A stretch of 64,000 bases of DNA from an uncultured Clostridia bacterium (GTDB lineage: Bacteria; Bacillota_A; Clostridia; TANB77; CAG-508): the NCBI GenBank assembly GCA_947625985.1, contig CANQQF010000002.1, positions 1 through 64,000 of the forward strand, written 5' to 3'. The translations under genes were made by a program, and so were the position numbers. This document shows positions 17,219 through 26,474 of the stretch, one piece after another. The notes beneath the pieces are model-generated. The model made no database searches. It was not told where the DNA came from and worked only from the letters and a program-made list of their open reading frames with translations. Every line of letters starts with the position of its first letter. The first letter of the stretch is position 1.

Positions 17219-17243
17219 AAAAAAAAGAAGCCTTTCGGCTTCC
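17219..17243 (-). terminator. Terminator of the 17278-17853 gene
   Basis: Stem gaagcc / ggcttc with a four-base loop and a run of T on the minus strand. Confidence 0.8.
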
Positions 17244-17277
17244 AGAGATTTCAATTACAATCTCTTTTAAAAATAGC

Positions 17278-17853
17278 TTATCCACAATAATCAGGATATA
17301 AAGCAGGTGTACCGTCTGCATTTAAAATCATTTCTGGCTCTAAGGCAAATCCAGGATTATTATCGTTTGTTTGATAATCTTCAATATAATCTATTGCCCA
17401 CATGTAACCAGTAGTATAATTAGCCACAATATATGTCGTTGTTGAAACGATACCCTCTTCATCAGTATCAACATTTATTCCTACTAGTCTCATTCCCTGA
17501 TATGTTTCCAATGTTTGAGGTGTTCCATCATTATTATACAATTTAATAGGACCAGCAGTAAAAGAATAGCTTGCAGTGCAAATCTTTACAGCAACAGAAA
17601 GATATCCTGTATTTTGATCTTTTAAAACATAAAAATTTGCTAACTTATCTCCATACCGTTCTACTCTTACTAAATCTGTTTTTTTAACGAGATTTCCTGC
17701 CTCAAAAACATCACCTTGAAAATTATCATCAGTATAATGCTCACTAGTTGCTTGTACACTTCTTGCATATGTAATACAACTAACAAATAAACCAACAATC
17801 AGAATAAATGCCAACCAAAACTTAATGTTCAAGAAACTACGATTAGTTTTCAT
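17278..17853 (-). CDS. Secreted or membrane-anchored protein of unknown function
   Basis: A 191-residue protein. Residues about 10-28 (FWLAFILIVGLFVSCITYA) are a signal anchor or uncleaved signal; the remaining 160 residues are extracytoplasmic, acidic, rich in Thr and Tyr, with only two or three Cys (CTASY and the terminal YCG). No family recognised. GGAGG lies at the right distance before the ATG, and the gene has its own terminator. The next gene upstream also encodes a short anchored protein with its own terminator, so they are separate units. Confidence 0.7.
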   Translation of the reverse strand: MKTNRSFLNIKFWLAFILIVGLFVSCITYARSVQATSEHYTDDNFQGDVFEAGNLVKKTDLVRVERYGDKLANFYVLKDQNTGYLSVAVKICTASYSFTAGPIKLYNNDGTPQTLETYQGMRLVGINVDTDEEGIVSTTTYIVANYTTGYMWAIDYIEDYQTNDNNPGFALEPEMILNADGTPALYPDYCG

Positions 17854-17972
17854 GATATCCTCCGTTTGTGAATCCGCAGGCTTAAAGCCTGTTTCTATTT
17901 AATAAAAAAACGATTATAATTAATATTATAACATGAATTATGTTAATTTGCAACTGTTTTATTGTTTTTTTC

Positions 17973-18011
17973 AAAAAAAGGCTACTCATGTAGAAATCTC
18001 TACTGAGTAGC
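17973..18011 (-). terminator. Terminator of the 18018-18524 gene
   Basis: Minus-strand stem ctactcagtaga / tctacatgagtag with one mismatch, then a run of T. Confidence 0.8.
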
Positions 18012-18017
18012 AGAACC

Positions 18018-18524
18018 CTATTTAAACTTGACTTTCGAGTACTTTTCGTACCCTTCTAGGAATATCTCCCTTTCTTGTTCAGACAATTTATATATTTCAA
18101 AATCTTTAAAAAATTGTATAACACTGTAAATTTCATCATGAGTTTCTAGGCTCATAATTTGATTTTCATCTTTACGATGGAGTGCTTTATTAACAATTTT
18201 TCTAGCTTCAGTGATTATGTCTGAATCTTTATCAAGTGTCTTGACTGCATAATTTACAGCAGCTAATTCAGAGAATTTTACGTTAGCCCAACTAATTGGA
18301 TCGAACACAAAATTCGAATTTCTTTTCATAATAAAAAGAACTTTACTTCCAGTCTCGCCATATTGCATTTTAATGCAAGTATCAAGACTTTCAAGTTTTT
18401 CTTCATATTTTTTTAATTCATTGAGCTTAACATTGTATCGATGTTCTCTGACTACATCCACAACTTTTTCGATAGCCAAAGCAGCTATCACCAAAATGAA
18501 GATACCCATAATCATAATAGTCAA
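18018..18524 (-). CDS. Single-pass membrane protein with cytoplasmic helical domain, unknown
   Basis: A 168-residue protein. Residues 1-19 are hydrophobic (MTIMIMGIFILVIAALAIE), followed by a charged coiled-coil-like stretch (KKYEEKLESLD) and a soluble domain; the positive residues after the helix suggest the bulk is cytoplasmic. Not recognised. The start is TTG at 18524: AGGAGG sits eight bases before it, while the in-frame ATG nine bases later would be 17 bases away. Strong promoter at 18596-18624. Confidence 0.7.
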   Translation of the reverse strand: MTIMIMGIFILVIAALAIEKVVDVVREHRYNVKLNELKKYEEKLESLDTCIKMQYGETGSKVLFIMKRNSNFVFDPISWANVKFSELAAVNYAVKTLDKDSDIITEARKIVNKALHRKDENQIMSLETHDEIYSVIQFFKDFEIYKLSEQEREIFLEGYEKYSKVKFK

Positions 18525-18595
18525 TTTTCTTACCTCCTGTGTTCTTTATTAATGTAGAATTATAGGTTCTTAATATAGTCCTTCGACATATTTAA

Positions 18596-18624
18596 ATTAT
18601 ACCACAGTTTACATAATTTGTCAA
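18596..18624 (-). promoter_or_regulatory. Promoter of the 18018-18524 gene
   Basis: Consensus TTGACA, 17 bases, TATAAT on the minus strand. It is divergent from the guaA promoter 30 bases away. Confidence 0.8.
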
Positions 18625-18652
18625 TTTGCGATTAGTATGATATCTAAACCTA

Positions 18653-18681
18653 TTGTAAAAAAAATTATTTTTATATATAAT
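18653..18681 (+). promoter_or_regulatory. guaA promoter
   Basis: TTGTAA, 17 bases, TATAAT. The leader of about 25 bases leaves no room for a riboswitch. Confidence 0.7.
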
Positions 18682-18712
18682 TATTAAAAATATAATATGG
18701 AGGTAAAGTATT

Positions 18713-20248
18713 TTGAAAAATGAAAATGTTTTAATTTTAGATTTTGGAGGACAATACAATCAATTAATTGCTAGGCGTGTTAGAGAATGTAATGTTTATT
18801 CAGAAGTTGTACCTTATAATATTACAATTGAAAAAATTAAAGAAAAAAATCCTAAAGGTATTATATTTACAGGAGGACCTGCTAGTGTTTTTGGACCTGA
18901 TTCTCCAAAATGTAGTAAAGAGATTTTTAATTTAGGAATTCCTATATTAGGAATTTGTTATGGAATGCAACTCATGACACATATTCTAAGAGGAAATGTT
19001 GCAAGAGCTGAAAAAAGAGAATATGGAACAATAGAAGTTCAAATAGATAACACTTCTCCCCTATTTAAAGGATTTAAAAATCAAAATGGCTTTTTAATGA
19101 GTCATACAGATTTTGTTGAAACTCTTCCAGATGGATTTCATAATATTGGTTCTACATCTTCTTGTCCAAATGCTGCTATAGCTAATGATGAAAAGAAGTT
19201 ATATGGTATTCAATTTCATCCAGAAGTAAATAATTCAATAAATGGAACTAAAGTAATTGAAAATTTCTTATATTCTATATGTAATTGTTCTGGAAATTGG
19301 ACTATGTCTTCTTTTGTAAATGATTCCATTAAACTTTTAAAGGAAAAAATTGGAGATAAAAAAGCTTTATGTGCTTTATCAGGCGGTGTTGATTCTTCTG
19401 TTGCAGCTGTATTATTGAATAAAGCTATAGGAAAAAATCTAACTTGTATTTTTCTAGACCATGGACTTCTTCGTAAGAATGAAGGAGATGAAGTCGAAAA
19501 TATATTTAGAAATCAATATAATATAAACCTTATAAGAGTAAACTGTAAAGATAGATTTTTAAGTAAACTTGCCGGAGTCGTAGATCCTGAGCAAAAAAGA
19601 AAAATAATTGGTGAAGAATTTATTAGAGTATTTGAAGAAGAATCAAAAAAAATTGGAACTGTTGATTTCTTAGTTCAAGGTACAATTTATCCAGATGTTA
19701 TTGAAAGCGGTTTGGGTAAAAGTGCTGTTATTAAAAGTCATCATAATGTTGGTGGATTACCTGACTATGTAGATTTCAAAGAAATTATTGAACCTTTAAG
19801 AAATCTATTTAAAGATGAAGTTAGAAAGACTGGTCTTGAACTAGGAATACCTGAAAATTTAGTATATAGACAACCATTTCCTGGTCCAGGTTTAGCTATC
19901 AGAATTATAGGTGATATAACAGATGATAAATTAACAATTTTAAAAGATGCTGACTATATCTTTAGAGAAGAAATTTCAAATGCTGGGTTACACAAAAATA
20001 TAAATCAATACTTTGCCGTTTTAACAAATTTAAAATCTGTTGGTGTTATGGGTGATGAAAGAACTTACGATTATACTATAGCACTTCGCGCAGTTGAAAC
20101 AACTGATTTTATGACTGGTCAGTGGAGTAAAATTCCTTATGATGTTTTAGAAAAAGTTTCAAGTAGAATTGTTAATGAGGTTGAACATGTAAACAGAGTT
20201 GTTTACGATATAACATCAAAACCACCTGCAACAATTGAATGGGAATAA
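18713..20248 (+). CDS. guaA: GMP synthase (glutamine-hydrolysing)
   Basis: Converts XMP to GMP using glutamine and ATP. The 511-residue protein has the class I amidotransferase half (Cys in GICYGMQLM, His in FHPEV) and the ATP pyrophosphatase half with the PP-loop [12 protein letters not shown], ending IEWE as usual. The start is TTG with TGGAGG nine bases upstream; the sequence begins [20 protein letters not shown]. It completes the GMP branch with guaB, 1.6 kb away on the other strand. Confidence 0.98.
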   Translation: MKNENVLILDFGGQYNQLIARRVRECNVYSEVVPYNITIEKIKEKNPKGIIFTGGPASVFGPDSPKCSKEIFNLGIPILGICYGMQLMTHILRGNVARAEKREYGTIEVQIDNTSPLFKGFKNQNGFLMSHTDFVETLPDGFHNIGSTSSCPNAAIANDEKKLYGIQFHPEVNNSINGTKVIENFLYSICNCSGNWTMSSFVNDSIKLLKEKIGDKKALCALSGGVDSSVAAVLLNKAIGKNLTCIFLDHGLLRKNEGDEVENIFRNQYNINLIRVNCKDRFLSKLAGVVDPEQKRKIIGEEFIRVFEEESKKIGTVDFLVQGTIYPDVIESGLGKSAVIKSHHNVGGLPDYVDFKEIIEPLRNLFKDEVRKTGLELGIPENLVYRQPFPGPGLAIRIIGDITDDKLTILKDADYIFREEISNAGLHKNINQYFAVLTNLKSVGVMGDERTYDYTIALRAVETTDFMTGQWSKIPYDVLEKVSSRIVNEVEHVNRVVYDITSKPPATIEWE

Positions 20249-20255
20249 TTTTCAA

Positions 20256-20341
20256 TAAAAATAGTTAATTTTTTAATATCTTGCTGTCGCAACTATTTTT
20301 TGCTCCAAACTGTGCGATATTTTCAAAATTAACTATTTTTA
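20256..20341. terminator. Long inverted repeat between guaA and ilvN
   Basis: Arms aaaaatagttaatttt and aaaattaactattttt enclose about 50 bases with weaker internal pairing. T runs lie on both sides, so it can end both convergent transcripts. Confidence 0.7.
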
Positions 20342-20346
20342 TTTTA

Positions 20347-20853
20347 TTATCTGTTTGAAATTCCTATTGCTTCAGTTGCAACTACTCCTCCTCTTGTTAT
20401 TTCAATTCTATTTAAAAATTTTTCCTGTAACAATTTTATCAATGCATCATTTCTATCTTCTGTTTGAGTACATTCAAGTAATATTGAAGTATAATTATAA
20501 TCAACAATTGAAATATCAAATATTTCTGCTATTCTAAATATTTCTTTTTTATCTTTATCTGAGCAATGATTAACTCTAATAAAAATTATTTCTTTCATGT
20601 GTATTGGTATATCTGTATAATCAACAACTTTAATTACTTCTACACTTCTATTAAACTGCTTTTTTATTTGTTCAAAAGTTTTATCATCACTTGTAAAACT
20701 TATTGTCATACGGGATACTGTTGTATCTTCTGTTGTTCCAACTGTAATACTATCTATATTATATGATTTACTAGAAAATAATCCAGAAACACGTGCTAAA
20801 ACACCTATTTCATTTTCAACAAATAAACATATCCATCTTCTTTTTTGTTCCAT
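20347..20853 (-). CDS. ilvN: Acetolactate synthase, regulatory subunit
   Basis: The small subunit that activates IlvB and gives feedback control by valine. The 168 residues begin with an ACT domain (WICLFVENEIGVLARVSGLF) with the effector-site NEIGVLARV turn and end with the second conserved domain (IEITRGGVVATEAIG). Its ATG follows the ilvB stop by one base, with GGAG inside the end of ilvB, so the two are coupled. Confidence 0.96.
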   Translation of the reverse strand: MEQKRRWICLFVENEIGVLARVSGLFSSKSYNIDSITVGTTEDTTVSRMTISFTSDDKTFEQIKKQFNRSVEVIKVVDYTDIPIHMKEIIFIRVNHCSDKDKKEIFRIAEIFDISIVDYNYTSILLECTQTEDRNDALIKLLQEKFLNRIEITRGGVVATEAIGISNR

Positions 20854-20854
20854 A

Positions 20855-22589
20855 TTATTTCTCCTCCTTGAATTCTAAAGTTATTTCATTAAGAGAATCT
20901 CCTGGTTTTACCATCGGTAATACATTTGTTTCTCTATCTATAATAAACTCTATAACAGTTGGAGTTTTCTTATTTTTCTTTGCCTCTTTTAGAGCTTTCT
21001 CAATATCTTCAACTTTTGTAACTCTTATACCCTTTGCCCCATAACTCTCTGCTAATTTTATAAAGTCTGGCGTGAATTCTGGACATTTTTTATTTGGATT
21101 ACTACAAGCAGTATCACAACTTTTTCTATACCTTAAACATGTATGTGAATAACGTTTTTTATAAAACATTTCTTGCCATTGTCTTACATTTCCTAAAAAG
21201 CCATTGTTTAATACACATACTACTATTGGCAATTCATTTACAACTGCTGTTGCCATTTCTTGAATATTCATTTGCATTCCACCGTCTCCGGCAAATAGTA
21301 ACAACATCTTTTTTAGGGTTTCCGATTTGAGCTCCTATAGCTGATGGAAGTCCATATCCCATTGTTCCTAAACCACCAGAAGTTAGTAATTTTTTTTCAC
21401 TATTAATATCCAAAAATTGTGTTGTCCATAATTGATTTTGTCCAACATCTGTAGTAATAATTGCCTCTTTAAATACTTTATTTACATATTGTATTATCTT
21501 TTGAGGTGTCATTCCTTCTTCACCCATATCAATTGGATGTTCTTTGTTCCATTCTTTAATTTGGCTAACCCACTTGTTAATTTGTAGTGGCTTAGCTTTT
21601 TCTATTAAAGCATTTATTGCTTTTTTTGCGTCAGCAACTATTGGTATGTCAACTACAATATTTCTTGAAATTGCGGCTGTATCAATATCAACATGTATTA
21701 TTGTTGCATTTTGAGCAAATGTTTCTATTTTTCCTGTTATTCTATCATTAAATCTTGTTCCAATTGAAAATAAAACATCACATTCACTAATTGCGTTATT
21801 AGCCGCATAACATCCATGAATTCCAATATTTCCAACATATAATTCATGTTTAGTATCTATAGCTCCTTTTCCCATAATTGTTGTTACAACGGGTACTCCT
21901 GTTAATTCTACTAACTTTGTTAGTTCTTTATTAGCATGAGCTATATTAACTCCTCCACCAATTAAAAAAACAGGTTTTTTAGCATTATTCAAAACAGTTA
22001 AAGCTCTCTTTATTTGTCCTGTATGTACATCTACATTTGGTTTATATCCCCTAATATTTATTTTGTTTGGATATTCATCACTACCCATAGCAATTTGAAT
22101 ATCTTTTGGTATATCAACAACAACTGCTCCTGGCTTTCCTGTTCTTGCAACATAAAAAGCCTTTTTTATAATTGTAGCTAATTCTTCGCGTTTTCTAACT
22201 GTAACAGCATATTTACATATACTTCTCATTATTCCAATTGTATCAACTTCCTGAAAAGCATCATTTCCTATCAAATTAGTTGATACTTGTCCTGTAAAAC
22301 AAACTAAAGGAACACTATCATAGTTTGCTGTAGCAACACCGGTAACGAGGTTAGTAGCACCTGGTCCACTTGTTACTAGACATACTCCAACCTTTCCGGT
22401 TGATCGTGCATAACCATCAGCTGCATGAACTAAACCTTGCTCATGACGTGGTAAAATAACTTGAATATTATCTTCTCCATAAAGAGCATTAAAGAGGTCT
22501 ATTGCTTGTCCTCCAGGATATGCAAATAAAGTGTCAACTTTTTCTTCTTTTAACGCTTTTACAAATAAATCTGCACCAGATATTTTCAT
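20855..22589 (-). pseudogene. ilvB: Acetolactate synthase catalytic subunit, one frameshift
   Basis: ThDP enzyme that joins two pyruvates (or pyruvate and 2-oxobutyrate) in valine, leucine and isoleucine synthesis. Two frames together give a full-length protein of about 575 residues: the ThDP Glu in FAYPGGQAIDL, the FAD/ThDP central domain, GLGTMGYGLPSAIGAQIGNP, then in the other frame FAGDGGMQMNIQE (the GDG ThDP motif) to the end. The break is at a run of six T at 21309-21314; removing one restores the frame. All else is intact, so this is either a sequence error or a very recent loss. Promoter at 22625-22653; ribosome site AAAGGAGG. Confidence 0.93.
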
Positions 22590-22624
22590 ATACTACTTCC
22601 TCCTTTTCCCAATTTTTCTATAAT

Positions 22625-22653
22625 ATTTTATCATTTATATAATTAAAAATCAA
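22625..22653 (-). promoter_or_regulatory. ilvB promoter
   Basis: TTGATT, 17 bases, TAAAAT on the minus strand. The short leader has no T-box or attenuator, unlike ilvE. Confidence 0.55.
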
Positions 22654-22681
22654 TAAATTAATTTACCAACTTTTCAATATA

Positions 22682-22710
22682 TTGTAATTCAAGAAAAAAT
22701 ATGTTATAAT
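22682..22710 (+). promoter_or_regulatory. Promoter of the small membrane protein gene
   Basis: TTGTAA, 17 bases, TATAAT. About 140 bases of leader follow, containing a short palindrome (tcccaaatttggga, near 22751) joined to a GGAAGGAG box with no reading frame behind it. Confidence 0.5.
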
Positions 22711-22852
22711 AATGTTTACATAACAATGTTATACTTTTGTTATACTACATCCCAAATTTGGGAAGGAGATTTCAAATTAAAAAATATATTTATTGGCACA
22801 CTAACCATAAATGAATATGGTTATTCAAACTAAACTAGAAGAGAGGTACAAA

Positions 22853-23020
22853 ATGTTTAAATCATTATTTGGTTTGATTATATTCTTATTCATTCTTTCC
22901 ATATTCTTTAGACCTGCTGGACAAGTCGCTTGGTTTTTATTAAAAGTATGGTTTTGGTTTATAATAATCGTAATATTTTTTAGTATATTTGGAATTATTC
23001 TTTTAATGTCAATATTTTGA
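22853..23020 (+). CDS. Small hydrophobic membrane protein
   Basis: A 55-residue protein made of two Phe/Ile/Trp-rich transmembrane segments (LFGLIIFLFILSIFF and VWFWFIIIVIFFSIFGII) joined by a short loop, RPAGQVAW. ATG at 22853 follows GAGAGG; a longer start at 22811 has no ribosome site. The clear promoter and terminator show that it is a real single gene. Function unknown. Confidence 0.65.
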   Translation: MFKSLFGLIIFLFILSIFFRPAGQVAWFLLKVWFWFIIIVIFFSIFGIILLMSIF

Positions 23021-23024
23021 CTAA

Positions 23025-23063
23025 AGAGGTGGTTTATATAAATAAAACCACCTCTAATTTTTT
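23025..23063. terminator. Terminator between the small membrane protein gene and ytvI
   Basis: Stem agaggtggttt / aaaccacctct with a T run after it on the plus strand; overlaps the last codons of ytvI. Confidence 0.85.
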
Positions 23064-24151
23064 TCTAAAATTGTTTTTATTACTCCTTTATCTATAAATG
23101 TTGCAAATATGTTTTTTAAAATTATTAAAATAATTGGTCCTGTTATCAATCCTATAATTCCAAAATATTCAAATCCTGTATACATCGCTAATAATGTAAA
23201 AATTGGATGAACTCCTATATGTTTACTAACAAGTTTTGGTTCTAGTATTTGTCTAACCACAGACATTAATACTAACAACAATAATATTGAAAATCCTAAA
23301 TTTAAATCTCCATTAAAACCACAAATTACTGCCCATGGTATCATAACCGTTCCTGAACCCAATATTGGAAGTGCATCAACGAATCCAATAAAGACTGCCA
23401 TTAACAATGGGTATGAAATATTAAATCCCATAATTTTTAATAAGTATAATCCTACAAGTGATATTACAAAAGAAACTAATATTAATATAGCCTGTGCTTT
23501 TAAATAACTACCTAGTGATTGAATTAAATCTTTAAAATGATTATTTATCCTTTGCATCCAACTTTTTGGTAAATGATGTTCCATTTGATCTAAAATATAA
23601 ATTCTATCAACACTTATGAAATATAATGCTAAAACAGTAATACCAAAATATATTGCAATTGTAGGTAGTGATGTAACAATATTTACTAAACTATTTAAAA
23701 AACTCTTCAACCATTCTGAAGCTGTATCTAAAATAGAATTTGTTGAATTTTGAATTACATTTTTTATTTCATCAGATAAGTGTAACTTATTAAAATCAAA
23801 GTTATTTGAAAAATTATTAAACAACTCTCCAGCTTTATCAAAATAATCATTTAGTCCTTTTAGCAAGTTTGATGCTTCAGAAAAAGAAGTAATAATTAGC
23901 CATGTTAAACCACCTAAAATAATAAGAGCTACAATAATAAATATAATAATTGCACTTGCTCTTCTAGTTATTTTAAAGCTATTCATCATCCTTTTTATTA
24001 GTGGTTCTATAATTAAAGCAATAATAAAAGCAACTAAAAAAGGCATATAAAAAACTGATAATTTAAATGCAATTATAGTAGCAATTAATAAAAAAATAAC
24101 ATATACTATTCTTTTAAAGACACTTGTCCAATAATGTGTATCATTAAACAT
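23054..24151 (-). CDS. ytvI: Sporulation membrane protein YtvI, AI-2E transporter superfamily
   Basis: A 365-residue polytopic membrane protein of the AI-2E/PerM family: two N-terminal helices, a soluble loop (residues about 100-160) and a C-terminal block of helices with the family segments FVDALPILGSGTVMIPWAV and EPKLVSKHIGVHPIFTLLAMYTGF. The size and layout fit the YtvI branch found in spore formers; a general AI-2E-family exporter is the alternative. ATG follows AAGGAG. It is followed upstream by the CBS gene on the same strand. Confidence 0.8.
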   Translation of the reverse strand: MFNDTHYWTSVFKRIVYVIFLLIATIIAFKLSVFYMPFLVAFIIALIIEPLIKRMMNSFKITRRASAIIIFIIVALIILGGLTWLIITSFSEASNLLKGLNDYFDKAGELFNNFSNNFDFNKLHLSDEIKNVIQNSTNSILDTASEWLKSFLNSLVNIVTSLPTIAIYFGITVLALYFISVDRIYILDQMEHHLPKSWMQRINNHFKDLIQSLGSYLKAQAILILVSFVISLVGLYLLKIMGFNISYPLLMAVFIGFVDALPILGSGTVMIPWAVICGFNGDLNLGFSILLLLVLMSVVRQILEPKLVSKHIGVHPIFTLLAMYTGFEYFGIIGLITGPIILIILKNIFATFIDKGVIKTILEKN

Positions 24152-24225
24152 ATTATCTTCTCCTTAAGTATAGTATATGCTATTTTTATTATTAATATTA
24201 TGAGAATTTTCTAAATTGTAGAATA

Positions 24226-24672
24226 TTATTCAGCATTTTCATCTGTATTGCAATCACATATTTTTTCTACTGTTTGAGAAACTTCTTCTTTCCCTATTTC
24301 ATCTGTATTTTGTGCTAAATCTCCTAATGTTAAAATCCCTATTATTTTATTATTGTTATCACAGACTGGTAATCTTCTTATATGATTTTTAGACATTTTA
24401 CATTGAGCGTCTGAAACTTCATCATCTTCCTTACACGCACATACATTTGTAGTCATTATTTCAGATATAGGAGTTTCCTTTAAATCTTTGTCACATGCAA
24501 CTGATCTTAATATTATATCTCTATCAGTTACAATTCCACATAAACAATTTTTATCATCAGCAATTGCAACAGAACCAATATGATTGTCAGCCATTAACTT
24601 TGCTACTTCTTTAACTTTTGCATCAGGTAATACTGAGCAAACATCATTACACATACAATCTTTAACTTTCAT
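24226..24672 (-). CDS. CBS-pair protein rich in cysteine
   Basis: A 148-residue protein made only of two CBS domains (DCMCNDVCSVLPDAKVKEVAKLM...GIVTDRDI and SEIMTTNVCACKEDDEVSD...RRLPVCDNNNKIIGILTLGDL). Stand-alone CBS pairs bind adenine nucleotides and act as energy sensors. Around ten cysteines (CMCNDVC, NCLC, VCAC, CDCN) are far more than usual, which hints at metal or redox sensing. The start is ATG at 24672, four bases after GGTGGTAG; the longer GTG-type reading has no site. Confidence 0.88.
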   Translation of the reverse strand: MKVKDCMCNDVCSVLPDAKVKEVAKLMADNHIGSVAIADDKNCLCGIVTDRDIILRSVACDKDLKETPISEIMTTNVCACKEDDEVSDAQCKMSKNHIRRLPVCDNNNKIIGILTLGDLAQNTDEIGKEEVSQTVEKICDCNTDENAE

Positions 24673-24761
24673 AATACTACCACCTTTCAAAAATCTCAGT
24701 TTTAGTTTTTACAAAAAAGTTAATATATATACAAAAAGAAGTAGTTAATTTATATTTTATA

Positions 24762-26168
24762 TTAAAATTTTTTTACTATTTCTTTAAATTTATTCCCCCT
24801 GTCATATGCATTTTTAAACATATCAAAACTTGCACTTGCTGGAGAAAATAAAACTATTTGTCCTGATTTAGATTCTTTTTTTGCTCTATTTATTGCTTCT
24901 TCTAGACAACTACAATCAAAAATATCCAAATATTTCTTTTCTTTTTTCAATTCATTCTCAACAGCATCACGTATTTTTTTGGAAGTTTGACCAATTAAAA
25001 TAAGTTTACAAACATGTTTTATGATTGGTTTTGCTAATGGTTTATAATCTAAGTTCTTATCAGAACCTCCTGCAATTAAAATAATTTTTTTATTGGAAAA
25101 TGCTTCAATTCCAGCAATTGTTCTCGTAGGAGATGAACTTGCTGAATCATTATACCATTCAACTCCTTCTATTTTTTTTATGAATTCTAATCTATGTTCT
25201 ACTGGTTTGAATTTTATTAATGCACTTTCTGCTGTTTCTTGTTTTACAAATTCTTTTGTTGCTGCAATTGCTGCACATATATTTTCAAAGTTATGTATTC
25301 CTTTCAATTTGATTTGATCTCCATATATAATATGCCTTCGTAATCTATTGTCACATTCTTTAATTGCATTATCTTCAACAATATAACCATGATTTAATCT
25401 TGATTTACTACTAAAAAATATTACATTTCCTTTTGCTTCACTTTTCATTTTTTTAGTTATTTTATTATCATAATTTAATATTAATAAACCATCTTTATTT
25501 TGATATTTAAATATATTCTTTTTAGCATTAATATACTCTTGATAGTCTTTATGAATATTTAAATGATTTGGTGTTATATTAGTTATTACAGATGTTTGTG
25601 GGCTTACATCCATATCCATTAGTTGGAAACTACTTAATTCTAAAACAACTATATCACTTGGTAAAATCTTATTTAGTTTTGTAAATAATGGTGTTCCAAT
25701 GTTTCCACCTAAATAAGTATTATATCCGCCTTCTTTTAAAATACTATAAATCATACTTGTAGTAGTTGTTTTCCCTTCACTTCCTGTTACACCAATAATT
25801 GGACAAGGACACATTTTTATAAGCATTTCAATCTCTGTTGTTATTATTGCTCCTCTTTCTTCTTCAGCTTTTAATTCAGGTCTTGTAGGTAAACAACTTG
25901 GTGACCTAAAAATTAAAACAAAATCTTTTAAATTTTCCATGCAATTTTTTCCTAAAAAATAGTTAAAAGAATATGCTGTTACTTTATTAATTATATCTTT
26001 TGGTATATCCTCATATTCTCTCTCATCAAAAACAGTAACTTTTGCTTTATTATCAAATAAATAATCTAAAAGTGGTGCATTACTAACACCAAGTCCTATC
26101 ACAGCTACTTTTCTATATTTTATAAAATTGTTAAATTCTTCAAGTTTTTTGTTTATATATTGTTGCAA
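24762..26168 (-). CDS. murD: UDP-N-acetylmuramoyl-L-alanine:D-glutamate ligase
   Basis: Adds D-Glu to UDP-MurNAc-Ala in peptidoglycan synthesis. The 468-residue protein has the N-terminal Rossmann domain (VAVIGLGVSNAPLLDYL), the ATP site GVTGSEGKTTTTSMI, the conserved ELSSFQL and NITPNHLNIH segments and the C-terminal GGSDKNLDY. The start is TTG at 26168, with GAGGTG at normal spacing. It is a single gene here, away from the usual mur/fts cluster; no D-Ala ligase or murF nearby. Confidence 0.95.
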   Translation of the reverse strand: MQQYINKKLEEFNNFIKYRKVAVIGLGVSNAPLLDYLFDNKAKVTVFDEREYEDIPKDIINKVTAYSFNYFLGKNCMENLKDFVLIFRSPSCLPTRPELKAEEERGAIITTEIEMLIKMCPCPIIGVTGSEGKTTTTSMIYSILKEGGYNTYLGGNIGTPLFTKLNKILPSDIVVLELSSFQLMDMDVSPQTSVITNITPNHLNIHKDYQEYINAKKNIFKYQNKDGLLILNYDNKITKKMKSEAKGNVIFFSSKSRLNHGYIVEDNAIKECDNRLRRHIIYGDQIKLKGIHNFENICAAIAATKEFVKQETAESALIKFKPVEHRLEFIKKIEGVEWYNDSASSSPTRTIAGIEAFSNKKIILIAGGSDKNLDYKPLAKPIIKHVCKLILIGQTSKKIRDAVENELKKEKKYLDIFDCSCLEEAINRAKKESKSGQIVLFSPASASFDMFKNAYDRGNKFKEIVKKF

Positions 26169-26290
26169 ATTCTTTCACCTCTTTAATTTTCCCTTATTAT
26201 AAGATATTATACATTATATAATATTGTGAATAAAAGTGCAAGAAAACGGAAACTATAATACTATAATATTTCAATGGAGGTGCATTTATT

Positions 26291-26410
26291 ATGTCAAAAT
26301 CAAATAAAAATAATAACTCAAACAATAATAGCAACAACAACAGAAATAATAACAATAATAATAACAATTCAAAGAATAATAATGAAAGACAATCTAATAA
26401 CAACAAATAA
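26291..26410 (+). CDS. 39-residue Asn-rich mini-protein
   Basis: An open frame coding MSKSNKNNNSNNNSNNNRN, an eight-Asn run, then SKNNNERQSNNNK. About 60 per cent is Asn, with scattered Ser and Lys. TGGAGG lies 10 bases before the ATG and a hairpin terminator follows, so it looks expressed. It is not a known family; a small spore or coat-associated protein is a guess. The antisense frame (Leu-rich) has no ribosome site. Confidence 0.55.
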   Translation: MSKSNKNNNSNNNSNNNRNNNNNNNNSKNNNERQSNNNK

Positions 26411-26424
26411 TTAACCAAAAATAA

Positions 26425-26462
26425 AAAAGAATAGTAGATAAATTACTCTATTATTCTTTTTT
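26425..26462. terminator. Terminator between the Asn-rich gene and hydA
   Basis: Stem aaagaatagtag / ctattattcttt (one wobble) with T runs on both strands. Confidence 0.75.
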
Positions 26463-26474
26463 ATTTAAATTTTT

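Noticed and set aside
17877..17891. Short palindrome caggc-ttaaa-gcctg in the leader of the 17278-17853 gene
   Set aside because: A five-base stem alone is too little to call a regulator or terminator.
18625..18712. Purine riboswitch before guaA
   Set aside because: The promoter is only about 30 bases from the start codon, leaving no room for an aptamer.
21300..21320. Programmed frameshift in ilvB
   Set aside because: The zero frame reads AAA AAA GAT and the needed shift is +1 (or -2), which does not fit a -1 slippery site; ilvB is not known to use frameshifting.
26197..26418. Leu-rich minus-strand frame of 73 codons
   Set aside because: It is the antisense of the Asn-rich gene; Asn codons read backwards give Leu/Ile codons. 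It lacks a ribosome site.
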